Assembly (NCBI GenBank): GCA_933228675.1
Contig: OW121741.1
Location: 42,679,080-42,743,079, forward strand
Length of the DNA: 64,000 nucleotides
DNA from: Stomorhina lunata
Lineage: Eukaryota; Arthropoda; Insecta; Diptera; Rhiniidae
Reading direction: 5' to 3'
The notes beneath the pieces were generated by a model, which was not told the DNA's origin, did no database searches, and worked only from the letters and a program-made list of their open reading frames with translations. This document shows, piece after piece, positions 20,141 to 30,999 of the stretch (position 1 is the first letter of the stretch; each line of letters starts with the position of its first letter). The translations under genes and the position numbers were made by a program.

Positions 20141-20622
20141 CAATAGATAAAGTGAATTTGGAACATGATTTACAATTTGAATATAATCTATGATTCACTA
20201 TTTGCTGTTCAACTCTTCGTAAAACGATATTATGTTTTCATCATAAATATTACAAAAATTATTACTAATGATATGGCTGGCCAACGTGGGTTTGTTGTCT
20301 GTAATTTTTAGATAAAATTTCTAAATCATCTACATTTCTCATCAACAAAAAACGACAACAAAACGTCTAAATGGTAAAACTGTTTTTGGCCAATTTATTT
20401 GACAATAAATATAAAAATATTGTTAACTGTGGGTTTGATATTTGGATCTTTAGCAACGCCAAAACTACTGCCAGCCATGTTGTGTTTTTGCAAAACGAGT
20501 GTTAATAAATAAAATTTAATGTAGAAGTAATAATATTAAAGTTAATCACCACGATTTTGCAAAAACAGCCAAACTGAAATATTAATTTAAAAAATTGTTT
20601 TCTAATGTTTAAAAAATCTACT

Positions 20623-20660
20623 TAAAGTCTCATGAAATAATATTTCATGAGACTTTAACA
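20623..20660. repeat. Perfect palindromic hairpin
   Basis: Arms TTAAAGTCTCATGAAATA and its complement meet with almost no loop (centre aatatt). It sits in the spacer between the two 11-bp arrays. Confidence 0.9.
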
Positions 20661-20913
20661 GGTTCGAAACAAAGTTGCCAATTTAAAATTAGAGATTTAT
20701 AAATTAGAGAAAAACTATAAAAAATAACATGAATTGAATTTGAATTTATTATCGTTTCATGTTATTTTTATGAGGTTCCTTTTAAGATTTGTCATTTTAT
20801 TTTTTTAACTTAACAATATCAAAATTAAACCAGTTTCTGGTTTTTCGTTAAAAAATTTAATTTTAAGACAATTTAACAGGTAATTACAAATTGTGAATCG
20901 TTACCTGTAATGC

Positions 20914-21039
20914 AAAAGGGCGTAACTGACAGAATTATTTTTTTCGTTTTTTTGCTTTCTTAATTGATTGATTATAGCCATACTACGCTACAATCAATAA
21001 AACGTCAATATTGAATTTGTATGTCACCTACGCCCTTTT
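20914..21039. mobile_element. 126-bp MITE-like inverted repeat
   Basis: Ends AAAAGGGCGTAACTGACA and the complement of AAAAGGGCGTAGGTGACA (16 of 18 matching). The middle holds a second, shorter inverted repeat (ttgattgattatagc / gctacaatcaa). No ORF. Confidence 0.6.
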
Positions 21040-21547
21040 CCATTTCAATAAACGAAATACAGAGAAATAAATTAGTAGTAAACTCTTCCACAAACGGTCT
21101 AAAATTGTAAGTTAAAACCAGTTTTTTTTTTCTTTAATTTTTATTCGGAGTAAAATTGATCATTTTATATACATTATTCAAAATTCAGTAATTGATTTTT
21201 AAAATTCAATTAAACTGATATATATATATATATAAATATTCATATGAATATATTACAACTGTATGGTCGAGATCTTCTTCTGAATGAATTGCAGATTGTC
21301 ATTGATGTTCAATTTGTTTTCATCAGAAATCTATAAATTTAAATAAATAATTCAACAAATGTCAAAATAAATTAATTGGAAAAATGAGGCGAAACATCAG
21401 AATTCAAATAAATAAAACAATAACAGAAAATAAATTAATTGAAAAGGGAAATTGAAATCTTAAACTTGGGAAAACAGAGAATAGAACGAAATATACGAGG
21501 GAGAACTCAAAATGAAATAATGAAATAAAGTTTTTAACAATTTTAAA

Positions 21548-24218
21548 TAGTTCAGTTCTAGTTCAGTTCTAGTTCAGTTCTAGTTCAGTTCTAGTTCAGT
21601 TCTAGTTCATTTCTAGTTCATTTCTAGTTCAGTTCTAGTTCAGTTCTAGTTCAGTTCTAGTTCAGTTCTAGTTCAGTTCTAGTTCAGTTCTAGTTCAGTT
21701 CTAGTTCAGTTCTAGTTCAGTTCTAGTTCAGTTCTAGTTCAGTTCTAGTTCAGTTCTAGTTCAGTTCTAGTTCAGTTCTAGTTCAGTTCTAGTTCAGTTC
21801 TAGTTCAGTTCTAGTTCAGTTCTAGTTCAGTTCTAGTTCAGTTCTAGTTCAGTTCTAGTTCAGTTCTAGTTCAGTTCTAGTTCAGTTCTAGTTCAGTTCT
21901 AGTTCAGTTCTAGTTCAGTTCTAGTTCAGTTCTAGTTCAGTTCTAGTTCAGTTCTAGTTCAGTTCTAGTTCAGTTCTAGTTCAGTTCTAGTTCAGTTCTA
22001 GTTCAGTTCTAGTTCAGTTCTAGTTCAGTTCTAGTTCAGTTCTAGTTCAGTTCCAGTTCAGTTCTAGTTCAGTTCTAGTTCAGTTCTAGTTCAGTTCTAG
22101 TTCAGTTCTAGTTCAGTTCTAGTTCAGTTCTAGTTCAGTTCTAGTTCAGTTCTAGTTCAGTTCTAGTTCAGTTCTAGTTCAGTTCTAGTTCAGTTCTAGT
22201 TCAGTTCTAGTTCAGTTCTAGTTCAGTTCTAGTTCAGTTCTAGTTCAGTTCTAGTTCAGTTCTAGTTCAGTTTTAGTTCAGTTCTAGTTCAGTTCTAGTT
22301 CAGTTCTAGTTCAGTTCTAGTTCAGTTCTAGTTCAGTTCTAGTTCAGTTCTAGTTCAGTTCTAGTTCAGTTCTAGTTCAGTTCTAGTTCAGTTCTAGTTC
22401 AGTTCTAGTTCAGTTCTAGTTCAGTTCTAGTTCAGTTCCAGTTCAGTTCTAGTTCAGTTCTAGTTCAGTTCTAGTTCAGTTCTAGTTCAGTTCTAGTTCA
22501 GTTCTAGTTCAGTTCTAGTTCAGTTCTAGTTCAGTTCTAGTTCAGTTCTAGTTCAGTTCTAGTTCAGTTCTAGTTCAGTTCTAGTTCAGTTCTAGTTCAG
22601 TTCTAGTTCAGTTCTAGTTCAGTTCTAGTTCAGTTCTAGTTCAGTTCTAGTTCAGTTCTAGTTCAGTTCTAGTTCAGTTCTAGTTCAGTTCTAGTTCAGT
22701 TCTAGTTCAGTTCTAGTTCAGTTCTAGTTCAGTTCTAGTTCAGTTCTAGTTCAGTTCTAGTTCAGTTCTAGTTCAGTTCTAGTTCAGTTCTAGTTCAGTT
22801 CTAGTTCAGTTCTAGTTCAGTTCTAGTTCAGTTCTAGTTCAGTTCTAGTTCAGTTCTAGTTCAGTTCTAGTTCAGTTCTAGTTCAGTTCTAGTTCAGTTC
22901 TAGTTCAGTTCTAGTTCAGTTCTAGTTCAGTTCTAGTTCAGTTCTAGTTCAGTTCTAGTTCAGTTCTAGTTCAGTTCTAGTTCAGTTCTAGTTCAGTTCT
23001 AGTTCAGTTCTAGTTCAGTTCTAGTTCAGTTCTAGTTCAGTTCTAGTTCAGTTCTAGTTCAGTTCTAGTTCAGTTCTAGTTCAGTTCTAGTTCAGTTCTA
23101 GTTCAGTTCTAGTTCAGTTCTAGTTCAGTTCTAGTTCAGTTTTAGTTCAGTTCTAGTTCAGTTCTAGTTCAGTTTTAGTTCAGTTCTAGTTCAGTTCTAG
23201 TTCAGTTCTAGTTCAGTTCTAGTTCAGTTCTAGTTCAGTTCTAGTTCAGTTCTAGTTCAGTTTTAGTTCAGTTCTAGTTCAGTTCTAGTTCAGTTCTAGT
23301 TCAGTTCTAGTTCAGTTCTAGTTCAGTTCTAGTTCAGTTCTAGTTCAGTTCTAGTTCAGTTCTAGTTCAGTTCTAGTTCAGTTCTAGTTCAGTTCTAGTT
23401 CAGTTCTAGTTCAGTTCTAGTTCAGTTCTAGTTCAGTTCTAGTTCAGTTCTAGTTCAGTTCTAGTTCAGTTCTAGTTCAGTTCTAGTTCAGTTCTAGTTC
23501 AGTTCTAGTTCAGTTCTAGTTCAGTTCTAGTTCAGTTCTAGTTCAGTTCTAGTTCAGTTCTAGTTCAGTTCTAGTTCAGTTCTAGTTCAGTTCTAGTTCA
23601 GTTCTAGTTCAGTTCTAGTTCAGTTCTAGTTCAGTTCTAGTTCAGTTCTAGTTCAGTTCTAGTTCAGTTCTAGTTCAGTTCTAGTTCAGTTCTAGTTCAG
23701 TTCTAGTTCAGTTCTAGTTCAGTTCTAGTTCAGTTCTAGTTCAGTTCTAGTTCAGTTCTAGTTCAGTTCTAGTTCAGTTCTAGTTCAGTTCTAGTTCAGT
23801 TCTAGTTCAGTTCTAGTTCAGTTCTAGTTCAGTTCTAGTTCAGTTCTAGTTCAGTTCTAGTTCAGTTCTAGTTCAGTTCTAGTTCAGTTCTAGTTCAGTT
23901 CTAGTTCAGTTCTAGTTCAGTTCTAGTTCAGTTCTAGTTCAGTTCTAGTTCAGTTCTAGTTCAGTTCTAGTTCAGTTCTAGTTCAGTTCTAGTTCAGTTC
24001 TAGTTCAGTTCTAGTTCAGTTCTAGTTCAGTTCTAGTTCAGTTCTAGTTCAGTTCTAGTTCAGTTCTAGTTCAGTTCTAGTTCAGTTCTAGTTCAGTTCT
24101 AGTTCAGTTCTAGTTCAGTTCTAGTTCAGTTCTAGTTCAGTTCTAGTTCAGTTCTAGTTCTAGTTCTAGTTCAGTTCTAGTTCAGTTCTAGTTCAGTTCT
24201 AGTTCAGTTCTAGTTCAT
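21548..24218 (-). repeat. 11-bp satellite array, inverted (AGTTCAGTTCT)n
   Basis: About 2.67 kb, roughly 240 units, of AGTTCAGTTCT, the exact complement of the unit at 18618-20140. Rare variants include 'gttccag' (near 22055 and 22440), 'ttttag' (near 22273, 23150, 23174 and 23263) and a shortened unit near 24160. The array is very homogeneous. With the forward array it forms an inverted pair 1.4 kb apart. Confidence 0.98.
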
Positions 24219-26800
24219 ACCATAAGTATGAATTCTTAAATTAAATTAAAAAATAATGGAATGCTTTCACAAAATTATTCAGAGAAACACTTTAATTTTC
24301 AAAACTTGAAATTTTTGTTTTGAAATTACTTTTTTCTCCTTCACTTGATCACTTTTGTACTATGATATGGCGTTGATCATACATTCACTATAAGGAATGA
24401 TTATATCTCTAGTATTTATAAGATTCTTCTGACACTGTTTTTTTATATTTTGTATTTATTTGTTCATTAACAGCCTAATTTATAAACAAACTATAATAGG
24501 TTTTAAAGCTACTATAAGTTAAAATGGGAAAAATTGAATTTATAAAAGGAAAAATATTTTATTAAACTGTTATAACCTATCATAAAATTTGAAATTTTTA
24601 TTGTGGCCTCAACCCAACTATAAGCATACAATAAAAAGTTTGGTTGCTTAAAAATTTGATAATTGCGACTTTTTTTTATTTTTAACACATTTGATAGCAA
24701 ACAAAATGATTTTTTATATAAATTTTAATACATTAACTGAAAAAGGAATAAGATTTTTATATTATTTAATACTATTTATCTGCGATTAAAGAAAAAAGAC
24801 TTTATAAATGCATTTTTTATTGATCCTTACAACAAATCGATAATTCATTTCTCCTAATTCAAAAATATGTTGATTCTACCTAAAGTAACGCCTTACCATA
24901 TATACATTCATATGTATACTTTCACAGTATATCTTATATTAAATCAGTAGATTGCTTAGCGGCACGATTTTCCAAAATCTTGAAAAAAGTAACCAGATTG
25001 GAGTAAATTATCTTCAAAATGTTTTTTAATTAAAAAATAATTTTTAATAAGAAAAATTAAAAAAGTGAAAATGACCTGGTCCGATTTGAACACTGGCATC
25101 AATAAAAATACATTTTTTAATGTAATTAAAGAACTAAATTAAAAAAAAAAAAATTCTTGCTTAATTCTTCACTGAGATTTGAACTCACGACTTACGACTG
25201 CTAGGCGGAGACACTACCCACTGAGCTACTTCATATACCGAAATTTTTTCAAATTGTAATTTACTTATATAATTTTTATTTGAACAGCACAAAATGACAA
25301 TTTGAAACGTGGTATTACCAACATAAAAGCACAAAAACTATAAAAGTGTGTAATTGTTATAATATGTTCATAACATGTTTATAAAATCAAATTTTTATTA
25401 ATGGCTTATTAAACAATAAGTGTATGATAAATATTGTAAGCTTATAAGCCAAAATATAAAATTTTTATAAATTGGACCGTAAATATTTACAATTCTTGAG
25501 ATTCTTTTTTATTCATTTGAACTGATGATAAGATTATAGAATACTATAGTTTTACTTTTTTCCATTTCACAGTTAACACATTTTGCTTTAATTTCTGTAG
25601 CGTAAAATCTATTTTAAAGCAAAAAATTAAATAAAAAGAGGAGCGTCATAAATACGTATTCGTTGTTTTATTTAAATTAATTAAGGCCGGTGGTAGGAGA
25701 TTATGTAATTTATTGATAGAATAACAACATTATTAATATTTATAAATAATAAAGAAATATAAATATAGCTCGTTACTACTAAATACACATATGACATAAT
25801 TTCTTTAATATTTTTTTGTTTGTTTTTTATTTTTGCTTTTAAAATTTATTAATAAAATCAATAAAATTTCACAGTTAATTAATAAATTTTTTTACTTTGG
25901 TATAAAATTTTAATTCAAAACACATGTAAACTGAATGCATTAATTTGATTAAATTTGTTTGATTTTTCTTTTTTTTTTTAATTTATTTATATTTGTATTA
26001 TTTATTATATTTTTTCATTTTATTTTGATTCATTTTTTTTTTTGTTTGGTTTTCTTTTTTTTTATTTTATTTTTTTATAAAAGACAAAAAAATGTTTTCA
26101 AACGTAAGAGATTTTTCACATTTAAAACAATAAAATAGATTTTCAAACAAATATTTCGTTACCAGAAATGCATAAAAGCCTAAACAAATTCAAAAAATCA
26201 TAATTTATTGATTTGTAAATTTGTAGATAAATTTTAGAATTTCGGACATTTATGGAAAAATATAAATTTTTATTTTCTTGTAGCAACATAAAGTAAAATA
26301 TGGGGTATTTCAGACAATGTCCCTACAAGAATTGAATGACCAAAACTAATACACACACAAAATATTTACTAACACATTTAAACCTGACAAAACATATGAC
26401 AGTCATTTGTGAAGAAGTTTTCATCATCGTTGACTAAGTTATTTGCTGGATTGAATTTTTGACATTTTCTGAGTTATTTTTGTGGCGTGCATTAATTTGG
26501 AAAAACAAGAACTCTAAGAAAAATATAATAAAAATAAGTATTTAAAAAAATAAATGAAATTAAAATATCTCAAATATATTTTAATTTCATTTTGATTAAT
26601 TTTATTTCTTATTTTGTTAACTTTCAAATAAAACAGTCAAATAAAAAAAGTAATAATATGTTTACTTTTTTATCGGACTGTATTTTGCTTTTCTTTTGTT
26701 ATTTTGTGTTTTATTCCTTTTAATTTAGTATTTTTGTTGTTAAAATAATATTAATATTGAACTAAAATATTATAATGTATTTTTCTTTAATTTAAAAGAC
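24219..26800. other. AT-rich region, one tRNA-like remnant
   Basis: Very AT-rich, with T-rich stretches (25970-26090). No supported ORF. The only recognisable item is the tRNA-like block at 25172-25238. Confidence 0.5.
25172..25238 (-). repeat. tRNA-like (SINE) block
   Basis: On the minus strand: gaagtagctcagtgggtag (A-box-like) and gtgagttcaaatctca (B-box-like), related to 5076-5145. No acceptor stem forms, so it is a SINE head or tRNA relic rather than a working tRNA. Confidence 0.5.
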
Positions 26801-27010
26801 CGTGACAACGTATTTACTGGTCTCCTGTGACCAAAACTATTTCATTGCCGACGATTTATCCGTCAACAGTGACGAAGTATTTATCAAGCTATACTGGTCA
26901 CCTGTGACCAAAACCAATTCATAGCTAGCGACTTATCCGTCACTAGTGATGAAGTATTTATCAAACTTTATCGGTCACCTGTGAGCAATAGTATAGAAGT
27001 GTTGACTAGT
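26800..27010. repeat. 77-bp tandem repeat with GGTCACCTGTGACC palindrome
   Basis: About 2.5 units. 'actggtctcctgtgacc' near 26816 recurs as 'actggtcacctgtgacc' near 26893 and 'tcggtcacctgtgagc' near 26971. Each unit also has 'cgacttatccgtca' and 'gtgacgaagtatttatcaa'. Confidence 0.8.
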
Positions 27011-27176
27011 AAATAACATTAGAGTGAACAGTTCAAATATATGATCTGCAGTCGAAAAAATTTGTGTATTAGAGAGAGATGCAAAATCACAAGTACACAA
27101 AAGTTTCGGTCACATTTTTCATATTGTCTTAATAAAATGATAGAAACTTTGTTCTACGCGATGACTTTGTCACTAA

Positions 27177-27210
27177 TGACGGTCATATGACCGGTAATAT
27201 GACCGTCATT
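27177..27210. repeat. Palindrome cluster GACGGTCATATGACCG
   Basis: gacggtcatatgaccg is followed at once by gtaatatgaccgtc, making nested inverted repeats close to the 77-bp tandem, which also carries GGTCA-type palindromes. Confidence 0.7.
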
Positions 27211-27594
27211 GTTTTGTAGGTGTGGGATCTTTATTTTAAAGAGCGTTCCGAATAAAATATGTATTTTTTATGAGAATTAACACTCAGGCAAATACTGCCT
27301 ATGCAATTGTATATACGAATTGGGTTACTTTCTTTGGAAAGGCGTTAGTAGAGAGGTAAAAAGAGGTGAAAAAGGCTTGTAATTCCACGTCATGTCTATA
27401 TTCAGAACAGTAGCTTCATTGTCAGTGGTTGTTTACACGCATTATTTAAGCTTTTTGTTCTTTTATTTCTTTTACATCGACGAGGTGTTATTGCTGTGGG
27501 CTTACCGCCACACTATGGTATTTCTGATGCAAAAAAGCTATTTTTTGATCATCGATTTTGAAAAATCTATCGATGCAGTTCTATAGAGAAGAGT

Positions 27595-28555
27595 TTAGAT
27601 TTTAAGGATCAATAATTTTTTTGTATTGGACTTAAGATACACTTTAAACGAGTTTTCTCTATAGTACATCGTGCGATCCACTGGAAAATCGACTACAAGA
27701 GGAAGAGCCCTTTTTAAGTTGCGTGTGCCACGAAGAAATAAACGGGTTTCAGGAACAAGATCCCTACTTTCGTTTGAGCACATGCCATTACAGTAGCGAT
27801 AGAACAGTGAAACGCAACCTACATTACGACGATACTCCAATAAAGCAAAAGAGTTGGCTACCCTAGTGTCACCGATAAGCACCTTCGCTCTCTCTCTCTC
27901 TCTCTCTTGTACACGGTCTAGAAGCCCCAAAATAGACATTGGAGCACCGACCCATACATGAGAGTTGTATTCCATTTTCGGTCGGATATAAGTGGTATAA
28001 ATATTAAGGAGATCAGTTGGAGTGAAGTATGTCTTACACCGCTTTAGAAGGCCGAGACAATTGAATGCCTCTTTCGACATTTGAAAAACGTGCTTCGTCC
28101 AACGGACATCACACTGAATTCTCATGCCTAGAACATCAAGAGTTTCTGATTCCTCAAAATTTTTACTACCCATAATTACAGATTGTTCGTAATGCGTTTG
28201 TGAGTTAACACACAACATTGGGTCTTTCGAGCGTAGAAGTCGACCCTATTTAGACGACCCCAATTGGATATTGTAGATAGGTCGGAATTCAGCGTATCAT
28301 TCATGGTTTGCCTCTTGGAATTGATCTCCAACATGCTTGGCCTATAATTGAATGAATACGAATGAGAAATGTTACTATCATCTACAAAAGAGTAGATAGG
28401 ATTGGAAATTTGACAAAGAAGGTCATTTAGAAAAATAAGAACGATATGGATGGGGCGATATCTCATCTATAACAACTCTTATAGTGCGATCTCTGAGAAA
28501 GCTCGATATAAACCGAGAGAAATTGTTACCTACACCAAATGTTATCAAAGAAGTC
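27595..28555 (-). pseudogene. 5'-truncated LINE: reverse transcriptase C-terminal half
   Basis: On the minus strand, 28555-28440 reads GNNFSRFISSFLRDRTIRVV. A deletion then removes the usual VPQGSVLSP block, and in another frame FLNDLLCQISNPIYSFVDDS carries the catalytic FVDD (YADD-type) motif, followed by SNWGRLNRVDFYARKT. After a further frame change near 28200 comes a 207-codon ORF (28218-27595): LDVLGMRIQCDVRWTKHVFQ, then KEAFNCLGLLKRCKTYF, YIRPKMEYNSHVWVGA and RRNVGCVSLFYRYCNGMC. This is the thumb and C-terminal part of a non-LTR retrotransposon polyprotein, which copies its RNA into target DNA. A (CT)n expansion at 27895-27907 puts ERERER into the frame. Frameshifts and the deletion make it inactive. 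The clade is not settled. Confidence 0.85.
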
Positions 28556-28965
28556 TGATTTTAACCAAAATTGGTAGACCTCTTTTCCTGATAAACTAAT
28601 AGACGAGAATTACGGATTATACATAAAGAGTGTTAAATTTCAAATTCATAGACAGTTACCCCAAAGAGTCAACTAATTTTAACCAAAATTAGTGGAGCTC
28701 TTTTTTGAATTAATTAATAGCCGTGTGTCGAATTTCATCAATTTCTGTGGATAATTGCGAAATTGAAAAGAAAAATAGGTGAAAAATGGGGTCCAAGGCA
28801 GGTACCCCAAGGAGTCAAAGAATTTCAAACTAAATTAGTGGACCTCTTTTTTTAATTAATTAAAAAACATGTGTTGAATTTCATCAAATTCTGCCTATTT
28901 TTCTTGCATAAAGAAGAAAACTAGGTAAAAAATGGGGATCCAGGGCAGGTACTCGAAGAAGTCGC
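28556..28965. repeat. About 147-bp tandem repeat, three units
   Basis: 'cagttaccccaaagagtcaa' near 28652 recurs as 'caggtaccccaaggagtcaa' near 28799 and 'caggtactcgaagaagtc' near 28946. Between these lie 'aaccaaaattagtgga', 'ctcttttt' and 'gaatttcatcaa'. Confidence 0.7.
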
Positions 28966-29595
28966 CGTATTTCGACTCTGATTACTTTACATGAGCGCAG
29001 ACTTTTAACTGTAAAATCCAATGAAATTGTGGGTTTTATTTAATATCATAGATTTGGGCTACACCGCGGTGTACCGGCTATAAAACTTTCCTACTTTTTT
29101 CCACCTATGGTGGGGAAAGGGTATTATAAATTTGTGATGATGTAGGTAACGCATAGAAATATTGGTCGTAAATATACCAAATATACCAATAGACGTAGAA
29201 TTACTTCCTGAGTCAATTTAACAATGTCAGTCCTTCCGTAGGTCTAGACAAAATTTGGCACAGACAATTTTTTGGTAGTGTGACCATTTAAATTCATCAA
29301 TATCGGTCCACTATTTATGGTATCTCCCATAGGTCTCACTTCCCGAAATTGATATTTTGATCACAAATATCAATATTTAATGTTCATGTTAATAAAAATC
29401 ACTGTAACAAATTTCATTGAAATCGGTCCATATTTGACCATAGCTCCCATACAAACTGTTCTGTCAAAACTCACCAAATGAGAAGAAAAATCACTAAATA
29501 AAATGCTCCTAAGTCTGAAGATAATGGGATTTTTGTGTTTATTTGTTGCAGACAAAGTTTTTGTGAAAACTGTTATCAAAATGCCAAATTTCGAG

Positions 29596-29654
29596 AGGCC
29601 CTATGCTCCACTGAGGCCATATGCTCCACTGGGAGTCAAGGATAACAGAAGAAG
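29596..29654 (+). mobile_element. 59-bp LINE tail insertion with 10-bp target duplication
   Basis: The insert (aggccctatgctccactg, aggccatatgctccactg, ggagtcaaggataacagaag) lies between two copies of AAATTTCGAG, at 29586-29595 and 29655-29664. Comparison with 60774-60794 shows the uninterrupted target. An 18-base segment is doubled inside the insert; the copy at 3001-3041 has it once. Confidence 0.85.
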
Positions 29655-29750
29655 AAATTTCGAGATAATCGGTCCACATAAAAGTCTTAAGAAAATGTTT
29701 GTATGATGACAAAATTTAGCAAATATTTGTCTTTATAAACGAAAAAGTAA

Positions 29751-29970
29751 ACTGCCGTGGTATAGCAGGTTAGTCATCAGCCTAGCATACCAGAGGTCCT
29801 AAGTTCTATAACCGGCTATGTATAAGGTTATATAAAACTTCTCTAACTGATGCATTTGCCGTACGGAGCCAGAGTTGAAACGAATGTCCCTTTCAATGAG
29901 TCTAAAAATAGAATCGGATGCAGCTCATTGTCTGAGAGAAGTACCCCTTGTTCCAATTGGAATGTCGTGG
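29751..29970 (+). repeat. tRNA-derived SINE, copy 3, internally deleted
   Basis: Same SINE as 43581-43862 but on the plus strand: 'actgccgtggtatagcaggt' head, then a deletion of about 90 bases covering the gcggcggttcacc block, then 'taaaacttctctaactgatg' and the tail ending 'ccttgttccaattgg'. The B-box is degenerate (gttctataacc), so it could not be transcribed normally. Confidence 0.8.
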
Positions 29971-30264
29971 AAATTATGTATAAACGAGTGCAGACCTTCA
30001 ACCTAAGTGAAGGGTATCATATGGCCAGGCTTGGCCGACTATAGCACTTTCTTGTCTACAAAATTTATTTAGAGTTTTTACAAAAATTTGTACGGATTTG
30101 AACTTCAAATTATCTTCTAAGTAAAACCGAATTTCTACACAAAACAAAATCGGCGTTTAAATTCAAAAATAATTTGTTATATATCGTGCATATGATTTTT
30201 TCGTCATTAATTTAGATTCCTTTGTACAGTCTTTGGCTTCCGTGTCAAAATTACCACTATAGAA

Positions 30265-30710
30265 GCGCACGTTATATTTAATTTTCGATAACGATTTCTT
30301 TCGCAAATGCCGTTTGAGTGAGACAATATGATAGATATTGAGCCCCGACAATTCGATGACGATTTCTTTGTTTTCGGAAACATCGTTTAAAATTACCACT
30401 TCTGAAACGCACGTTATATTTTCGATAACGATTTCTTTGTTTTCGCAAATGCCGTTTAAGTGAGAAAATATGAGAGATATTGAGCCTCAAAAACCCGATA
30501 ATGATTTCTTTTTTCGGAAATATCGTTTAAAATTACCACTTCTGAAACGCACGTTATATTTAATTTTCGATAACGATTTCTTTGTTTTCGGGAATGCCGT
30601 TTAAGTGAGACAATATGACAGATATTGAGCCCCAAAAATTCGATAACGACTTCTTTGTTTTCGGAAATATCGTTAAAGTTAGACTATAAGACAGATATTG
30701 AGCCCCAAAA
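30265..30710. repeat. About 140-bp tandem repeat, made of two half-units
   Basis: 'cacgttatat' begins at 30268, 30420 and 30550. Each unit holds two related halves: 'gataacgatttctttgtttt' plus 'aatgccgtttaagtgaga', and 'cgataacgatttctttgttt' plus 'cggaaatatcgtttaaa'. 'gatattgagcccc' marks each unit end. ORFs here are repeat by-products. Confidence 0.8.
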
Positions 30711-30999
30711 ATACCAAAAAAGTTATCAACATTTTTAAACTTAAATTTTTCAAAAATTTTGGAACATCAAAAAAGTTTTACTGTAGTGTATTGCACTAAG
30801 AGCCCAATTTATTACAATTATTTATTATAGTAATAAAATTTTTCTAGCTATGCCTTTAGCATTTCAGGTAACGATTTGCTTGTTTATCTTTTATTTTTCG
30901 ATATAATATTTTATCAAAATACTACTTTTATCAAAACTTTGGAAAAATATAGAGCATTTAGAAGACACATTCGTAGTCCATCTTTTAATCAAGTTGTTT

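Larger units (their letters stand above)
20141..21547. other. Spacer between the inverted satellite arrays
   Basis: Unique AT-rich sequence of 1.4 kb. Contains a perfect hairpin (20623-20660), a small MITE-like inverted repeat (20914-21039) and a short TA run (about 21221-21234). No supported ORF. Confidence 0.6.
29090..30057 (+). mobile_element. Fly dispersed repeat (copy 1), with two nested insertions
   Basis: Starts 'ccacctatggtggggaaagg' and ends 'gaagggtatcatatggccag' then 'cttggccgactatagcactt'. The body repeats the phrases 'atcggtccatatttgaccat', 'agctcccatacaaa' and 'tttggcacagac'. Same family as 33416-34179 (opposite strand) and 60250-60999. A 59-bp LINE tail (29596-29654) and SINE copy 3 (29751-29970) have inserted into it. 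No ORF of note. The terminal 'cacctatggtgg' hints at an inverted-repeat end, but the superfamily is not settled. Confidence 0.7.

Noticed and set aside
18618..24218. Telomeric or CRISPR-like repeat
   Set aside because: There are no spacers, the unit is 11 bp without telomere-like composition, and the two arrays are internal and inverted.
30163..30490. Frames of 70-78 codons on the minus strand
   Set aside because: They follow the ~140-bp tandem repeat and repeat the same residues (HIVSLKRHLRK); not genes.
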